64,000 nt of DNA, from assembly GCA_030054025.1 (NCBI GenBank), contig JASGCQ010000001.1, positions 24,461 to 88,460 on the forward strand, given 5' to 3'. The translations under genes and the position numbers were made by a program. This document shows, piece by piece, positions 10,020-20,176 of the stretch. The stretch is from Phycisphaerales bacterium (GTDB taxonomy: Bacteria; Bacteroidota; Bacteroidia; Chitinophagales; Chitinophagaceae). Under the pieces are notes generated by a model. It searched no databases. It was given only the letters and a program-made list of their open reading frames with translations, and had not been told where the DNA came from. Position 1 is the stretch's first letter, and the number at the start of each line of letters is the position of its first letter.

Positions 10020-10541
10020 ATGAACGGACTCCATCTCTTTATTGATAACTCAAATCTGTACATCGAAGCTCAACGTACAGCAAGAGAGTCGTTTCATTAT
10101 GATGATGAGCTTGTAATTCGTTTGAGAATTAATTATGAAGGTATTCTTGAACAAATTCAAAATGGACGTAAGCTGATGGAAACAGTTCTAGTTGGATCAA
10201 GACCACCCCAAAATGATGGTTTGTGGGCAAAATTGGAAGCGATTGGAATAGAACCAAGAATATTTGATAGGAGTATGTACTCTGGTGGGGAGAAGAGAGT
10301 TGATGCAGAATTAACAAATGCCATTAGAGATACTTTAGAAGATAATGTTGAACCAGGTACAATTGCTATTGTTGCAGGAGACCAAGATTATATTCCAACA
10401 TTAGAAAGGTGTATAAAAAAAGGATGGAATGTAGAGTTGTATTTTTGGACTCAGGCTTCTCCGCAGTTGAAAAACATGAATGGTGTAACATTTAAAAGTT
10501 TAAACGATATTTTTAATAAAGTTACATTTACTGAAAAATAG
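10020..10541 (+). CDS. NYN-domain (LabA/DUF88, PIN-like) putative RNase, inserted between rplB and rpsS
   Basis: FIDNSNLYIEAQ ... GEKRVDAELTNAIRD ... IAIVAGDQDYIPTLERCIKKGWNVELYFW: three acidic NYN motifs; 6-nt gap from rplB. Confidence 0.85.
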   Translation: MNGLHLFIDNSNLYIEAQRTARESFHYDDELVIRLRINYEGILEQIQNGRKLMETVLVGSRPPQNDGLWAKLEAIGIEPRIFDRSMYSGGEKRVDAELTNAIRDTLEDNVEPGTIAIVAGDQDYIPTLERCIKKGWNVELYFWTQASPQLKNMNGVTFKSLNDIFNKVTFTEK

Positions 10542-10602
10542 AGAGAATAGTAGTTGTCAGTGTTGAGAAATAGAATTATTTGAGATTATAAAAATTTAGA
10601 AA

Positions 10603-10869
10603 ATGGCTCGTTCAATTAGTAAAGGACCTTACGTAGATGCAAAATTAGAAAGCAAAGTGCTGGCTATTGCAGAAGGTAAAGCAAAAAAAGGTGTAGTGAA
10701 AACTTGGAGCCGTCGCTCTACAATTACTCCCGATTTTGTTGGTCAAACATTTGCTGTGCATAATGGCAACAAATTTATTCCTGTGTATGTTACTGAATAT
10801 ATGGTAGGGCACAAGTTGGGAGAATTTGCACCAACACGCAATTTCAAAGGACATAGTGGAAGTAAATAA
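10603..10869 (+). CDS. rpsS: 30S ribosomal protein S19
   Basis: [12 protein letters not shown]...[22 protein letters not shown]. Confidence 0.98.
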   Translation: MARSISKGPYVDAKLESKVLAIAEGKAKKGVVKTWSRRSTITPDFVGQTFAVHNGNKFIPVYVTEYMVGHKLGEFAPTRNFKGHSGSK

Positions 10870-10947
10870 GAAATAATTTTTTTCAAACAAAAACAACGGC
10901 ATCTTTCTTCTGGAAATGCCCATTTATAAAGAACAACTTTTATAAAA

Positions 10948-11307
10948 ATGGAAGCTGTAGCTCGCTTAAGTAATCAACCTACATCGCCACGCAAAATGCG
11001 TCTTTTGGCCGATTTGATCCGTGGTATGGATGTAGAACAAGCTTTGAATACGCTGAAATTCAGTCCTAAACACCCATCGGTGCCTTTGGAGAAACTTCTT
11101 TTGAGCGCAATTGCCAACTGGAGAATGAAAAATGAAGGTTCAGATGTAATCGAGGCTAATTTGTATGTAAAAACAATCTTCGTGGATTGCGGTCGTGTAC
11201 TTAAACGCATGAACCCTGCCCCTCAAGGTCGTGCTTATCGTTTACGCAAACGCAGCAACCATGTTACTATTGTTGTAGATGGTCGTGCTAAAGCAAATCA
11301 AAACTAA
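10948..11307 (+). CDS. rplV: 50S ribosomal protein L22
   Basis: SPRKMRLLADLIRGMDVEQAL...PAPQGRAYRLRKRSNHVTIVV. Confidence 0.97.
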   Translation: MEAVARLSNQPTSPRKMRLLADLIRGMDVEQALNTLKFSPKHPSVPLEKLLLSAIANWRMKNEGSDVIEANLYVKTIFVDCGRVLKRMNPAPQGRAYRLRKRSNHVTIVVDGRAKANQN

Positions 11308-11337
11308 TTAATTCAACATTCAATAATATAAAATAGA

Positions 11338-12138
11338 ATGGGTCAAAAAGCAAATCCTATTGGTAATAGGTTAGGTATCATCCGCGGATGGGATTCGATG
11401 TGGTATGGTGAGAAAAAAGATTTTGGTCAGAAACTTGTAGAAGATCATAAAATCCGTACTTATCTCGCTGCACGTATCAACAAAGGCGGTATCAGCCGTA
11501 TTGTTATTGAGCGCACATTGGCAAAACTAATTATTACGATTCACACCTCTAAGCCTGGTATCATTATTGGTAAAGGCGGAACAGAAGTTGACCGAATCAA
11601 AGAAGAGTTGAAAAAGCTGACTCATAAAGAGGATGTTCAAATCAACATTATGGAAATCCGTCGTCCAGAGCTAGATGCAGTTATTGTAGGAGAAACAATC
11701 GCTCGTCAAATCGAAGGTCGTGTAAGTTTTAAGCGTGCTACCAAAATGGCTATTACTACAGCTATGAGAATGGGTGCTGAAGGGATTAAAGTAAAATTGG
11801 GTGGTCGTTTAGGAGGTGCTGAGATTGCACGTTCTGAAGAATTCAAACAAGGACGTACACCACTACATACCTTCCGTATGGATATTGATTATGCTTCCGT
11901 ATATGCAATGACTGTTTATGGTAAAATCGGTATTAAAGTATGGATTTGTAAAGGTGAAGTATTAGGTAAGAGAGATTTGAATCCAAATTTTGCAGCTGGT
12001 ACCGAAGCTAAAGGCAACGGTTCTCGTGCAGCAGCATTCCAAGGCGATGACCGCAGAGGCGGTGGCCGCGGCGGCGATAGAAAACCAGCCGGCGAACGCC
12101 GTGGTGGTGGCAACAGAGGCGGTACCCCCCGCAACTAA
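11338..12138 (+). CDS. rpsC: 30S ribosomal protein S3 with Arg/Gly-rich C-terminal extension
   Basis: [20 protein letters not shown]...[10 protein letters not shown]; tail [30 protein letters not shown]. Confidence 0.98.
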   Translation: MGQKANPIGNRLGIIRGWDSMWYGEKKDFGQKLVEDHKIRTYLAARINKGGISRIVIERTLAKLIITIHTSKPGIIIGKGGTEVDRIKEELKKLTHKEDVQINIMEIRRPELDAVIVGETIARQIEGRVSFKRATKMAITTAMRMGAEGIKVKLGGRLGGAEIARSEEFKQGRTPLHTFRMDIDYASVYAMTVYGKIGIKVWICKGEVLGKRDLNPNFAAGTEAKGNGSRAAAFQGDDRRGGGRGGDRKPAGERRGGGNRGGTPRN

Positions 12139-12194
12139 GTTGTCCGAGTAAGAGAATTTTTTTAGAACAACACTATTAATAAAATATTGTAACC

Positions 12195-12620
12195 ATGTTA
12201 CAGCCAAAAAAAGCAAAACACAGGAAAGCCCACAAAGGCCGAATCAGAGGAAACGCTCAACGTGGAGCAACAATTGCCTTTGGTTCATTTGGTCTCAAAG
12301 CTTTAGAACCAAAATGGATTACGAATCGCCAGATAGAAGCTGCGCGTCAAACGATGACTCGCCACATGAAACGTGAGGGTAATGTTTGGATTCGTATTTT
12401 CCCTGACAAACCGATTACTAATAAACCTGCCGAAGTGCGTATGGGTAAAGGTAAAGGTAGCTTGGAATATTGGGCAGCAGTGGTTAAGCCAGGCCGTATC
12501 TTATTTGAAATAGAAGGCGTGTCTGCTAAAGTAGCACAAGAAGCAATGGCACTTGCAGCTCAAAAATTACCGATAGCCACCAAATTCGTTACTCGTAGAG
12601 ATTATGCTGCTGAAGCATAA
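12195..12620 (+). CDS. rplP: 50S ribosomal protein L16
   Basis: [16 protein letters not shown]...[28 protein letters not shown]. Confidence 0.98.
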   Translation: MLQPKKAKHRKAHKGRIRGNAQRGATIAFGSFGLKALEPKWITNRQIEAARQTMTRHMKREGNVWIRIFPDKPITNKPAEVRMGKGKGSLEYWAAVVKPGRILFEIEGVSAKVAQEAMALAAQKLPIATKFVTRRDYAAEA

Positions 12621-12742
12621 GTTTTATTTCAGTTTCATTAATTGGAAGCCCTTTGGACAATAAATAAATTTTTTAAAAAAGTAGCTGGTAGCACTTTTGA
12701 GGTTCAAAAAAAACAACCAGCGATGCTAAATACACAATAACA

Positions 12743-12949
12743 ATGGCAAAAAAAGCAAAGAAAGAAGATTATCGCTCGCTCGATGGTCAAGGCTTAGCCG
12801 ATAAGGTAGCTGAAACTGAATTGCAGTTGAAAAGACTTACATTCAGTCATGCAGTGAATCCGATAGAAAACCCGCTTACTATCCGTTCACTTCGCCGCAA
12901 AATCGCTCGTTTAAAAACTGAGCAAACAAAAAGAAAAGCAGGTATCTAA
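12743..12949 (+). CDS. rpmC: 50S ribosomal protein L29
   Basis: ETELQLKRLTFSHAVNPIENPLTIRSLRRKIARLKTE; position in operon. Confidence 0.95.
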   Translation: MAKKAKKEDYRSLDGQGLADKVAETELQLKRLTFSHAVNPIENPLTIRSLRRKIARLKTEQTKRKAGI

Positions 12950-12966
12950 AATTAATATTTTAAGAG

Positions 12967-13233
12967 ATGTCAACTACGATAGTAAGAAAAAGTAGAAAAT
13001 CGCGTATCGGTATCGTGCGCAGCGATAAGATGTCAAAAAGCATCACAGTAGCTGTAGAGCGCAAAGTAAAACACCCGATGTACGGTAAGTTCGTTAAAAA
13101 AACGACCAAATTTATGGCGCACGATGAAGAAAACAAAGCCGGTATCGGTGATGTAGTGCGTATTATGGAAACACGCCCTTTGAGCAAAAACAAATGCTGG
13201 CGTTTAGTAGAAATTATTGAAAAAGCTAAGTAA
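12967..13233 (+). CDS. rpsQ: 30S ribosomal protein S17
   Basis: [42 protein letters not shown]. Confidence 0.97.
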   Translation: MSTTIVRKSRKSRIGIVRSDKMSKSITVAVERKVKHPMYGKFVKKTTKFMAHDEENKAGIGDVVRIMETRPLSKNKCWRLVEIIEKAK

Positions 13234-13245
13234 TCTTATTTAAAG

Positions 13246-13614
13246 ATGATACAACAAGAATCGAGGCTCAGTGTAGCCGACAACAGTGGTGCCAAAGAAG
13301 TATTGTGCATCCGCGTGTTGGGAAACTCAGGTCAAGCATATGCAGGTATCGGCGACAAAATCGTTGTTACTGTAAAAGACTCTTTGCCAGGGGGTAACAT
13401 GAAAAAAGGTACCGTTTCCAAAGCAGTTATCGTGCGTACCAAAAATAAGTTGCGTCGTAAAGATGGTTCTTATATCAATTTTGACGACAATGCTGTGGTA
13501 TTGCTTAACAACTCTGACGACCCACGCGGTACGCGTATCTTCGGTCCTGTTGCCCGTGAATTGCGTGATAAGGGATATATGAAAATTGTTTCCCTCGCCC
13601 CAGAGGTATTGTAA
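13246..13614 (+). CDS. rplN: 50S ribosomal protein L14
   Basis: [26 protein letters not shown]...[18 protein letters not shown]. Confidence 0.98.
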   Translation: MIQQESRLSVADNSGAKEVLCIRVLGNSGQAYAGIGDKIVVTVKDSLPGGNMKKGTVSKAVIVRTKNKLRRKDGSYINFDDNAVVLLNNSDDPRGTRIFGPVARELRDKGYMKIVSLAPEVL

Positions 13615-13679
13615 AATTTATGTCTTACCTTCGCAGCCCATTAGGAAAAACGAAGTACGACAACTTAATAATATAAGCA

Positions 13680-14018
13680 GTGAAAAAAAGATTTCAACCT
13701 AAATTTAATATCAAGAAAGGCGATAGCATTGTCGTAATCGCTGGTGATGATAAAGACCGCAGCACCCCACGTATCGTGCAAGCTGTGTATCCTCAAAAAG
13801 GTCTAGTCCTTGTTGAAGGCGTAAATATCATTACCAAACACTTGAAGCCAAACGCCCAAGAACCTCAGGGCAGCATAGTGAAGCAAGAAGCTCCTATCAA
13901 CTTATCTAATGTGATGTTGTGGGATGCTAAGGCTAAACAACCTGCACGTATCAAACGTGAAAGAAAAGAGGGTTCATTCGTTCGTGTATCTAAAAAAACA
14001 GGGGAGGTAATTAAATAA
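13680..14018 (+). CDS. rplX: 50S ribosomal protein L24 (GTG start)
   Basis: [17 protein letters not shown]...[39 protein letters not shown]. Confidence 0.96.
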   Translation: MKKRFQPKFNIKKGDSIVVIAGDDKDRSTPRIVQAVYPQKGLVLVEGVNIITKHLKPNAQEPQGSIVKQEAPINLSNVMLWDAKAKQPARIKRERKEGSFVRVSKKTGEVIK

Positions 14019-14593
14019 TGGCAACAACAACATATATCCCAAGGTTACAGAAAAAATATCAAGATGAAGTAGTTCCTGCTTTGATGAAAAAGTTTGGCTA
14101 CAAATCGGTGATGCAGTGTCCACGATTGGTTAAAGTATGCTTGAACCAAGGTGTTAAAGGCTCTACTTCTGACAAAAAATTAATTGATGATGCAATCAAT
14201 GAGATGACTAACATTTCAGGACAAAAGGCAGTGCCTACCATGTCAACAAAAGATATTTCCAACTTCAAATTGCGCAAAGCAATGCCTATTGGATGTCGTG
14301 TGACTTTACGTAGCACTAATATGTACGATTTCTTGGATCGTTTTGTATCAGTTTCTTTACCTCGTGTTCGCGATTTTAAAGGAATCAACGAAAAATCTTT
14401 TGATGGTCGTGGTAACTACACTATGGGTGTTACAGAGCAAATCATCTTCCCTGAAATCAACATTGACAAAATCAATCGTATCAGTGGCATGGATATCACT
14501 TTTGTAACTACTGCTCGTACCAACGAAGAAGCCTACGAATTGTTGAAAGAATTAGGAATGCCATTCAAAAACAATAAAAAAGATAACAACTAA
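14018..14593 (+). CDS. rplE: 50S ribosomal protein L5
   Basis: [29 protein letters not shown]...[33 protein letters not shown]. Confidence 0.98.
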   Translation: MATTTYIPRLQKKYQDEVVPALMKKFGYKSVMQCPRLVKVCLNQGVKGSTSDKKLIDDAINEMTNISGQKAVPTMSTKDISNFKLRKAMPIGCRVTLRSTNMYDFLDRFVSVSLPRVRDFKGINEKSFDGRGNYTMGVTEQIIFPEINIDKINRISGMDITFVTTARTNEEAYELLKELGMPFKNNKKDNN

Positions 14594-14596
14594 TAT

Positions 14597-14866
14597 ATGG
14601 CAAGAGAATCAATAAAAGCACGACAACGCAAACGCGAAAAAATGGTTGCTCAGTATGCTGAAAAGCGTGCTGCTTTGAAAGCTGCCGGTGATTATGCCGC
14701 TTTGGATTTACTCCCGAAAAATGCTTCACCTGTACGTTTGAAAAACCGTTGCCAATTGACTGGTCGTCCTAAGGGTTATATGCGTTACTTCGGTATCTGC
14801 CGTAACACTTTCCGCGATATGGCATTGGATGGTATGATACCAGGTGTTAAAAAAGCAAGCTGGTAG
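14597..14866 (+). CDS. rpsN: 30S ribosomal protein S14 (zinc-independent form)
   Basis: [17 protein letters not shown]...[43 protein letters not shown]. Confidence 0.98.
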   Translation: MARESIKARQRKREKMVAQYAEKRAALKAAGDYAALDLLPKNASPVRLKNRCQLTGRPKGYMRYFGICRNTFRDMALDGMIPGVKKASW

Positions 14867-14956
14867 CACTATCAGAAAACAATTTTTAGTTTCGAGGTCA
14901 GAGCATATTTTCTCTGAAACCAGTAACAAACATTAAAACAACAAGCAAATAAAAAA

Positions 14957-15355
14957 ATGGTTACAGATCCAATTGCAGATTTTTTGACGCGTATTCGTAA
15001 CGCACAAATGGCTCAACATCGTATTGTAGAGATTCCCGCTTCAAACGTTAAAAAACGTATTACAGAGATTCTTTACGATAAAGGTTACATCTTGAAATAC
15101 AAATTTGAAGATGATAATAAACAAGGATTGATTAAAATAGCATTGAAATATGATGCAGCTACTAAGGAGCCTGCTATCAAAACATTGGAGCGTGTGAGTC
15201 ACCCAGGTTTGCGTCAGTATGCAAAACCTGCTCAAATTCGTCCCGTACAAAATGGATTGGGCGTTGCTATCGTTTCTACCTCTAAAGGTGTAATGACAGA
15301 CAAAGAAGCTCGGGCACAAAATGTTGGCGGCGAGGTTTTATGCAATATCTTCTAA
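14957..15355 (+). CDS. rpsH: 30S ribosomal protein S8
   Basis: TDPIADFLTRIRNAQMAQHRIVEIPASNVKKRI...GVAIVSTSKGVMTDKEAR. Confidence 0.97.
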   Translation: MVTDPIADFLTRIRNAQMAQHRIVEIPASNVKKRITEILYDKGYILKYKFEDDNKQGLIKIALKYDAATKEPAIKTLERVSHPGLRQYAKPAQIRPVQNGLGVAIVSTSKGVMTDKEARAQNVGGEVLCNIF

Positions 15356-15455
15356 AAAATACAAGTCCTAAGGCATTAAGCCCTACATCCTATACAGGCT
15401 GACCGTTTAGGCAGGAGTAAATACAATCATCACAAATTTTTAAATAAAAAAAATT

Positions 15456-16010
15456 ATGTCACGTATAGGCAAAAAGCTAATTCCCGTTAGTAAAGGTGTT
15501 ACATTGAATGTAACTACAGCTAATGAGGTAACAGTTAAAGGTCCGAAAGGCGAATTGAAATTGAATGTTGATAGAGATATCAAAGTAGAAGAAAAAGACG
15601 GCAATATTGAAGTTTCTCGTCCTACCGACCAAATTCGTCATCGTGCGATGCATGGTTTGTATCGTTCTTTGATTTCTAATATGGTCGTGGGTGTTACGGA
15701 AGGGTTCAAAAAAGATTTGGAACTAGTGGGTGTGGGTTATCGTGCTACCGTTACTGGACAAGAAATTGATTTAGCTTTAGGTTATTCTCACAACATCATC
15801 TTGCAATTACCTAAAGAAATTAAAGCAACCGCAACTGCCGAAAAAGGTAAAAACCCTACTATCAGTTTGGAGTCAATAGACAAGCAATTGTTAGGTCAAG
15901 TAGCTGCAAAATTGCGTAGCTTGCGTAAACCTGAACCATACAAAGGGAAAGGTGTTCGCTATATGGATGAAATTGTTCGTCGTAAAGCTGGCAAATCTGC
16001 AGGTAAATAA
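15456..16010 (+). CDS. rplF: 50S ribosomal protein L6
   Basis: MSRIGKKLIPVSKGV...LVGVGYRATVTGQEIDLALGYSHNI...EPYKGKGVRYMDEIVRRKAGK. Confidence 0.98.
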   Translation: MSRIGKKLIPVSKGVTLNVTTANEVTVKGPKGELKLNVDRDIKVEEKDGNIEVSRPTDQIRHRAMHGLYRSLISNMVVGVTEGFKKDLELVGVGYRATVTGQEIDLALGYSHNIILQLPKEIKATATAEKGKNPTISLESIDKQLLGQVAAKLRSLRKPEPYKGKGVRYMDEIVRRKAGKSAGK

Positions 16011-16073
16011 TAAATTAATACATCGGTAGCTCGCTTTAAACTGCGAAGCCCGTAAAAATAAAAACGAAAAAAA

Positions 16074-16433
16074 ATGTCATTAGATCATAAAGTAGTTCGT
16101 CGCCAAAAATTACGTTGGCGTATCCGTACCAAAATAAGTGGTACAACTCTTAAACCTCGTTTGTCTGTGTTTCGCAGTAACAATGATATTTATGCACAAT
16201 TGATTGACGACACCAAAGGTGTAACTATAGTCGCTGCAACTTCTCGTCAAAAAGACATTGCTGCTATTAAAGGTAATAAAGTTGAGCAATCAACTTTGGT
16301 CGGAAAATCTCTTGCCGAGAAAGCTAAAGCTTTGGGTATTGACAATTGCGTATTTGATCGCGGTGGTTATTTGTACCATGGTCGTGTGAAAGCTGTGGCC
16401 GATGGAGCTCGTGAGGGAGGATTGATTTTCTAA
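16074..16433 (+). CDS. rplR: 50S ribosomal protein L18
   Basis: [18 protein letters not shown]...[25 protein letters not shown]. Confidence 0.97.
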   Translation: MSLDHKVVRRQKLRWRIRTKISGTTLKPRLSVFRSNNDIYAQLIDDTKGVTIVAATSRQKDIAAIKGNKVEQSTLVGKSLAEKAKALGIDNCVFDRGGYLYHGRVKAVADGAREGGLIF

Positions 16434-16502
16434 TTATAATCATTAATAAGCGTTTGTGAAGCGCATAGTAGCTTCAATACATTCAACATAATATACAAAG
16501 AA

Positions 16503-17021
16503 ATGTCTAAGACACAATTAAATCGAGTAAAAGCTGGCGAATTAGAACTCCACGAAAAAGTGGTATCCATCAATCGTGTTGTGAAAACAACCAAAGGTGG
16601 TCGTGCGTTTAGCTTCTCTGCCTTGGTAGTGGTAGGAAATGGTAATGGTGTAGTGGGTCAAGGTTTAGGTAAGGCTAAAGAAGTTCAAGAAGCAATTACT
16701 AAAGGCATAGACGATGCTAAGAAAAATCTTATCAAAGTTCCTGTAATGCATGGTACAATTCCTCATGAGCAATTTGCTAAAGAGGGTGCCGCAAAAGTAT
16801 TGATACGCCCCGCCGCTCATGGTACTGGTGTTATTGCTGGAGGTAGTATGCGTGCGGTGTTAGAAGCTGCCGGTATTACAGATATTCTTTCTAAATCATT
16901 AGGTTCTGCAAATCCTCAAAATGTGGTAAAAGCTACAGTTGTGGCTTTAAGCAAACTTCGTGAGCCAATTCAAGTTGCTAAACAACGCAATGTGAGTTTG
17001 AAAAAAGTTTTTAACGGATAG
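16503..17021 (+). CDS. rpsE: 30S ribosomal protein S5
   Basis: [46 protein letters not shown]. Confidence 0.98.
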   Translation: MSKTQLNRVKAGELELHEKVVSINRVVKTTKGGRAFSFSALVVVGNGNGVVGQGLGKAKEVQEAITKGIDDAKKNLIKVPVMHGTIPHEQFAKEGAAKVLIRPAAHGTGVIAGGSMRAVLEAAGITDILSKSLGSANPQNVVKATVVALSKLREPIQVAKQRNVSLKKVFNG

Positions 17022-17056
17022 TTTTAGCTGTAACGGCTGATTGAAAAAAAAAAATT

Positions 17057-17239
17057 ATGTCAAAAATTAAAGTAACACAGGTAAAAAGCGGTATTGATCG
17101 TCCTGAAAATCAAAAGCGTACCTTAATCGCTCTAGGTCTTAACAAAATCAATAGAACCGTTGAAATCGAAGCTACACCTTCTATCTTAGGTATGGTACGT
17201 ACTGTCAACCATTTGGTAAAAGTAGAGGAAGCTAAATAA
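17057..17239 (+). CDS. rpmD: 50S ribosomal protein L30
   Basis: KVTQVKSGIDRPENQKRTLIALGLNKINRTVE; 60 aa. Confidence 0.95.
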   Translation: MSKIKVTQVKSGIDRPENQKRTLIALGLNKINRTVEIEATPSILGMVRTVNHLVKVEEAK

Positions 17240-17301
17240 TTTATTAATCAATTTGCGAGCGGTTTTACATTCCGCGCAAGTTTCAAAACTGTAAAAAAAC
17301 A

Positions 17302-17748
17302 ATGCAATTACACAATTTAAAACCAGCCGAAGGTTCTGTACATTCAAGAAAACGCGTAGCGCGTGGCGAAGGTAGTGGTGGTACAACCGCTGGTAAAGGT
17401 AACAAAGGACAACAATCTCGTACTGGTTATCAAAGTAAAAAAGGACATGAAGGTGGTCAGATGCCTATCCAACGCCGTATGCCAAAACGTGGTTTCAAAA
17501 ATATGAACCGTGTTGAATATATAGTGTTTAACCTAGGTCAATTGGATACCATTATTTCTAAATACGCGTTAAAAGAATTCAACCTCGACAATTTGTATGT
17601 AAATGGTTTGATAAACCGTACTGCTTTAGTAAAGATATTGGGTAGTGGTGAGATGAGTAAAACAGACATCAAATTTGTTGTGAATGCGATAAGCGAAAAA
17701 GCAAAAGCAGCAATTGAATCAGCTGGCGGTACTGTCGAAATACTTTAA
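17302..17748 (+). CDS. rplO: 50S ribosomal protein L15
   Basis: MQLHNLKPAEGSVHSRKRVARGEGSGGTTAGKGNKGQQSR. Confidence 0.98.
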   Translation: MQLHNLKPAEGSVHSRKRVARGEGSGGTTAGKGNKGQQSRTGYQSKKGHEGGQMPIQRRMPKRGFKNMNRVEYIVFNLGQLDTIISKYALKEFNLDNLYVNGLINRTALVKILGSGEMSKTDIKFVVNAISEKAKAAIESAGGTVEIL

Positions 17749-17762
17749 TAATATTATTTTCG

Positions 17763-17795
17763 AAAAGACGCATTTGTAAAAGTGCGTCTTTTGTC
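17763..17795 (+). terminator. Hairpin with T-tail between rplO and secY (terminator or attenuator)
   Basis: AAAAGACGCA...TGCGTCTTTT perfect 10-bp stem. Confidence 0.6.
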
Positions 17796-17848
17796 GTTTA
17801 TTCGCAATTATTTTATTAGTTGCATCACCATATTTATCTTGAATTCCT

Positions 17849-19207
17849 GTGAAGAAACTTATCGAAACGCTTAAAAACATTTGGAGTATTGAAGATCTCC
17901 GCAAGCGTATCTTATTTACCCTTACGCTCATATTGGTATATCGTGTAGGTTGTTACATTACCTTACCGGGTATCAATCCTATTGAGTTAGATTCGAAGAG
18001 TGGTCCGGAAGGATTGTTGGGCTTGTTCAATGCTTTTGCAGGAGGTGCCTTTAGTCGTGCTTCTATTTTTGCATTGGGTGTAATGCCATACATCTCTGCG
18101 TCTATCTTCATGCAGTTGGCAGGTATCGTGGTACCTCAAGTGGCTAAATTGCAAAAAGAAGAGAGTGGTCGTCGTACGGTAAATCAATACATGCGCTACC
18201 TTACTGTTATTGTTACTGTTTTTCAAGCTAGTGCTTATGTTGCGTATCTTCGTGGTCAAGAATTTGCTCCTGCATTAGTACCGCAATTCAGCCCGTTCTT
18301 ATTTTGGCTTTCGACAGTAGTCGTTCTTACCGCAGGCACCTTATTTGTAATGTGGCTTGGTGAAAAAATTACGGATAAAGGAATTGGTAATGGTACTTCA
18401 ATTATCATCATGGTAGGTATCTTGGCTCGTCTTCCAGAATCTATCGCACAAGAATTTACCGCAAAGAACAGTGGCGGTGGCGGAGGTCTTTTGATTTTCT
18501 TGGTAGAGATTGCTGCATTTATTGCGGTCATAGTCGGCTTGATTTTATTGACACAAGGTGTTCGTAAAATTCCGTTGAATTATGCACGCCGTATTATAGG
18601 AAGTAGTAATGCTGCTAAAGAAATAGCAGGTGGTGCTCGTGATTTCATTCCTTTGAAAGTAAATTCTTCTGGAGTAATGCCAATTATATTTGCTCAAGCT
18701 ATTTTGTTTATACCTGGTACTATTATGGGTTTTACCAAAATGAGTAGAGATGGTGCTACTGGTAGCTTCATGCAAGCACTTTCCGACCATACTTCTCTAT
18801 GGTACAATATCATCTATGCAATATTGGTTATTGCGTTCACTTATTTCTATACCGCATTGATTTTTAACCCTACGGAAATGGCAGATAACCTGAAGCGTAA
18901 TAATAGCTTTATCCCTGGTATCAAACCAGGTGAGCCTACTGCTAATTTTATTGCTACAATCATGGATAGAATTACATTGCCTGGTGCTGTATTCTTGGCT
19001 CTCGCAGGTATTCTTCCGGGTATTGCTTCTTTGTTGGGCGTTACTAGCGGCTTCTCTACCTTCTTTGGAGGTACATCTATGTTGATTGGTGTGGGTGTTA
19101 TATTGGATACTTTACAACAAATAGAAAGCCACTTATTAATGCGTCATTATGATGGTTTGATGAAGGGTGGTAGAATACAAGGTCGTACTGCAACGACAAC
19201 CGTTTAA
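17849..19207 (+). CDS. secY: Preprotein translocase subunit SecY
   Basis: LRKRILFTLTLILVYRVGCYITLPGI...ALGVMPYISASIFMQL...LMKGGRIQGR. Confidence 0.97.
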   Translation: MKKLIETLKNIWSIEDLRKRILFTLTLILVYRVGCYITLPGINPIELDSKSGPEGLLGLFNAFAGGAFSRASIFALGVMPYISASIFMQLAGIVVPQVAKLQKEESGRRTVNQYMRYLTVIVTVFQASAYVAYLRGQEFAPALVPQFSPFLFWLSTVVVLTAGTLFVMWLGEKITDKGIGNGTSIIIMVGILARLPESIAQEFTAKNSGGGGGLLIFLVEIAAFIAVIVGLILLTQGVRKIPLNYARRIIGSSNAAKEIAGGARDFIPLKVNSSGVMPIIFAQAILFIPGTIMGFTKMSRDGATGSFMQALSDHTSLWYNIIYAILVIAFTYFYTALIFNPTEMADNLKRNNSFIPGIKPGEPTANFIATIMDRITLPGAVFLALAGILPGIASLLGVTSGFSTFFGGTSMLIGVGVILDTLQQIESHLLMRHYDGLMKGGRIQGRTATTTV

Positions 19208-19226
19208 TAATTTACTTTTTTGCTGA

Positions 19227-20048
19227 ATGATACATATCAAATCAAAAGAAGAAATTGAAATACAAAGAAAAAGTGCCTTAATGGTAAGTGCCACCTTAAC
19301 ACAGGTGGCAACTTTTTTAAAGCCCGGTATCACTACACTGTCTATTGATCAAATGGCAGAGGCTTTTATACGTGATAACGGAGGTGTACCTTCTTTTAAA
19401 GGTTATGGATCTAAAAATAATACTTTCCCATTCTCTCTTTGCATTAGTGTAAACGAGGCAGTAGTTCATGGCTTTCCTAATGCTTATGAGCTTAAAGATG
19501 GAGACATAATATCTGTAGATTGTGGTGTGTATATGAATGGTTTTCACGGAGATTCAGCTTATACCTTCGCAATAGGCAACGTAGAGCCCGAAACCTTACA
19601 ATTATTAAGGGTAACTAAAGAGTCTGTGTATAGAGGTGTGGCACAAGCTGCCGAGGGCAATAGGGTAGGCGATATCTCTTATGCTATTGAGCAATATACC
19701 CATGGGCAACATGGTTACGGTATCGTGCGCGAATTGGTTGGGCATGGGGTAGGTAAGCACCTGCACGAAGACCCTCAAGTACCCAACTATGGACGACGTG
19801 GTGATGGCAAAAGACTAAAAGCAAATATGGTATTAGCTATTGAGCCAATGATTAATCTTGGTACGCATAATATTAATCAAGCCGATGATGGATGGACGAT
19901 TACAACGGCTGATAAAAAACCATCTGCTCACTTTGAACACACTACATGGGTAAGAAAGGGAAAAGGTGAAACATTATCCTCCTTTGAAGGGATTGAAGCT
20001 GCAGAGCGAAACAACAAAGAACTGAATTCCGAACATTACCAACAATAA
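19227..20048 (+). CDS. map: Type I methionyl aminopeptidase
   Basis: FKGYGSKNNTFPFSLCISVNEAVVHGFP...DGDIISVDCGVYMNGFHGDSAYTF...GHGVGKHLHEDPQVPNYGR. Confidence 0.97.
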   Translation: MIHIKSKEEIEIQRKSALMVSATLTQVATFLKPGITTLSIDQMAEAFIRDNGGVPSFKGYGSKNNTFPFSLCISVNEAVVHGFPNAYELKDGDIISVDCGVYMNGFHGDSAYTFAIGNVEPETLQLLRVTKESVYRGVAQAAEGNRVGDISYAIEQYTHGQHGYGIVRELVGHGVGKHLHEDPQVPNYGRRGDGKRLKANMVLAIEPMINLGTHNINQADDGWTITTADKKPSAHFEHTTWVRKGKGETLSSFEGIEAAERNNKELNSEHYQQ

Positions 20049-20056
20049 AAATTACA

Positions 20057-20083
20057 GCGACCCACTCAAGGTCGCTTTTTTAT
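20057..20083 (+). terminator. Terminator downstream of map
   Basis: AGCGACC-CACTCAA-GGTCGCT followed by TTTTTTA. Confidence 0.75.
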
Positions 20084-20176
20084 TATCAATAATGTATCTG
20101 TCTATGTCAAGATAGAGATTTTACGTTATCCATTCTTCTTAAACTTAGTACCTTTATAACCTAAAATCTAAGCCTC

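Noticed and set aside
7065-18790. Many antisense ORFs inside the ribosomal cluster (e.g. 9189..9506, 11916..12134, 14098..14388)
   Set aside because: They lie opposite highly conserved ribosomal protein genes and have no family signature; expected by chance
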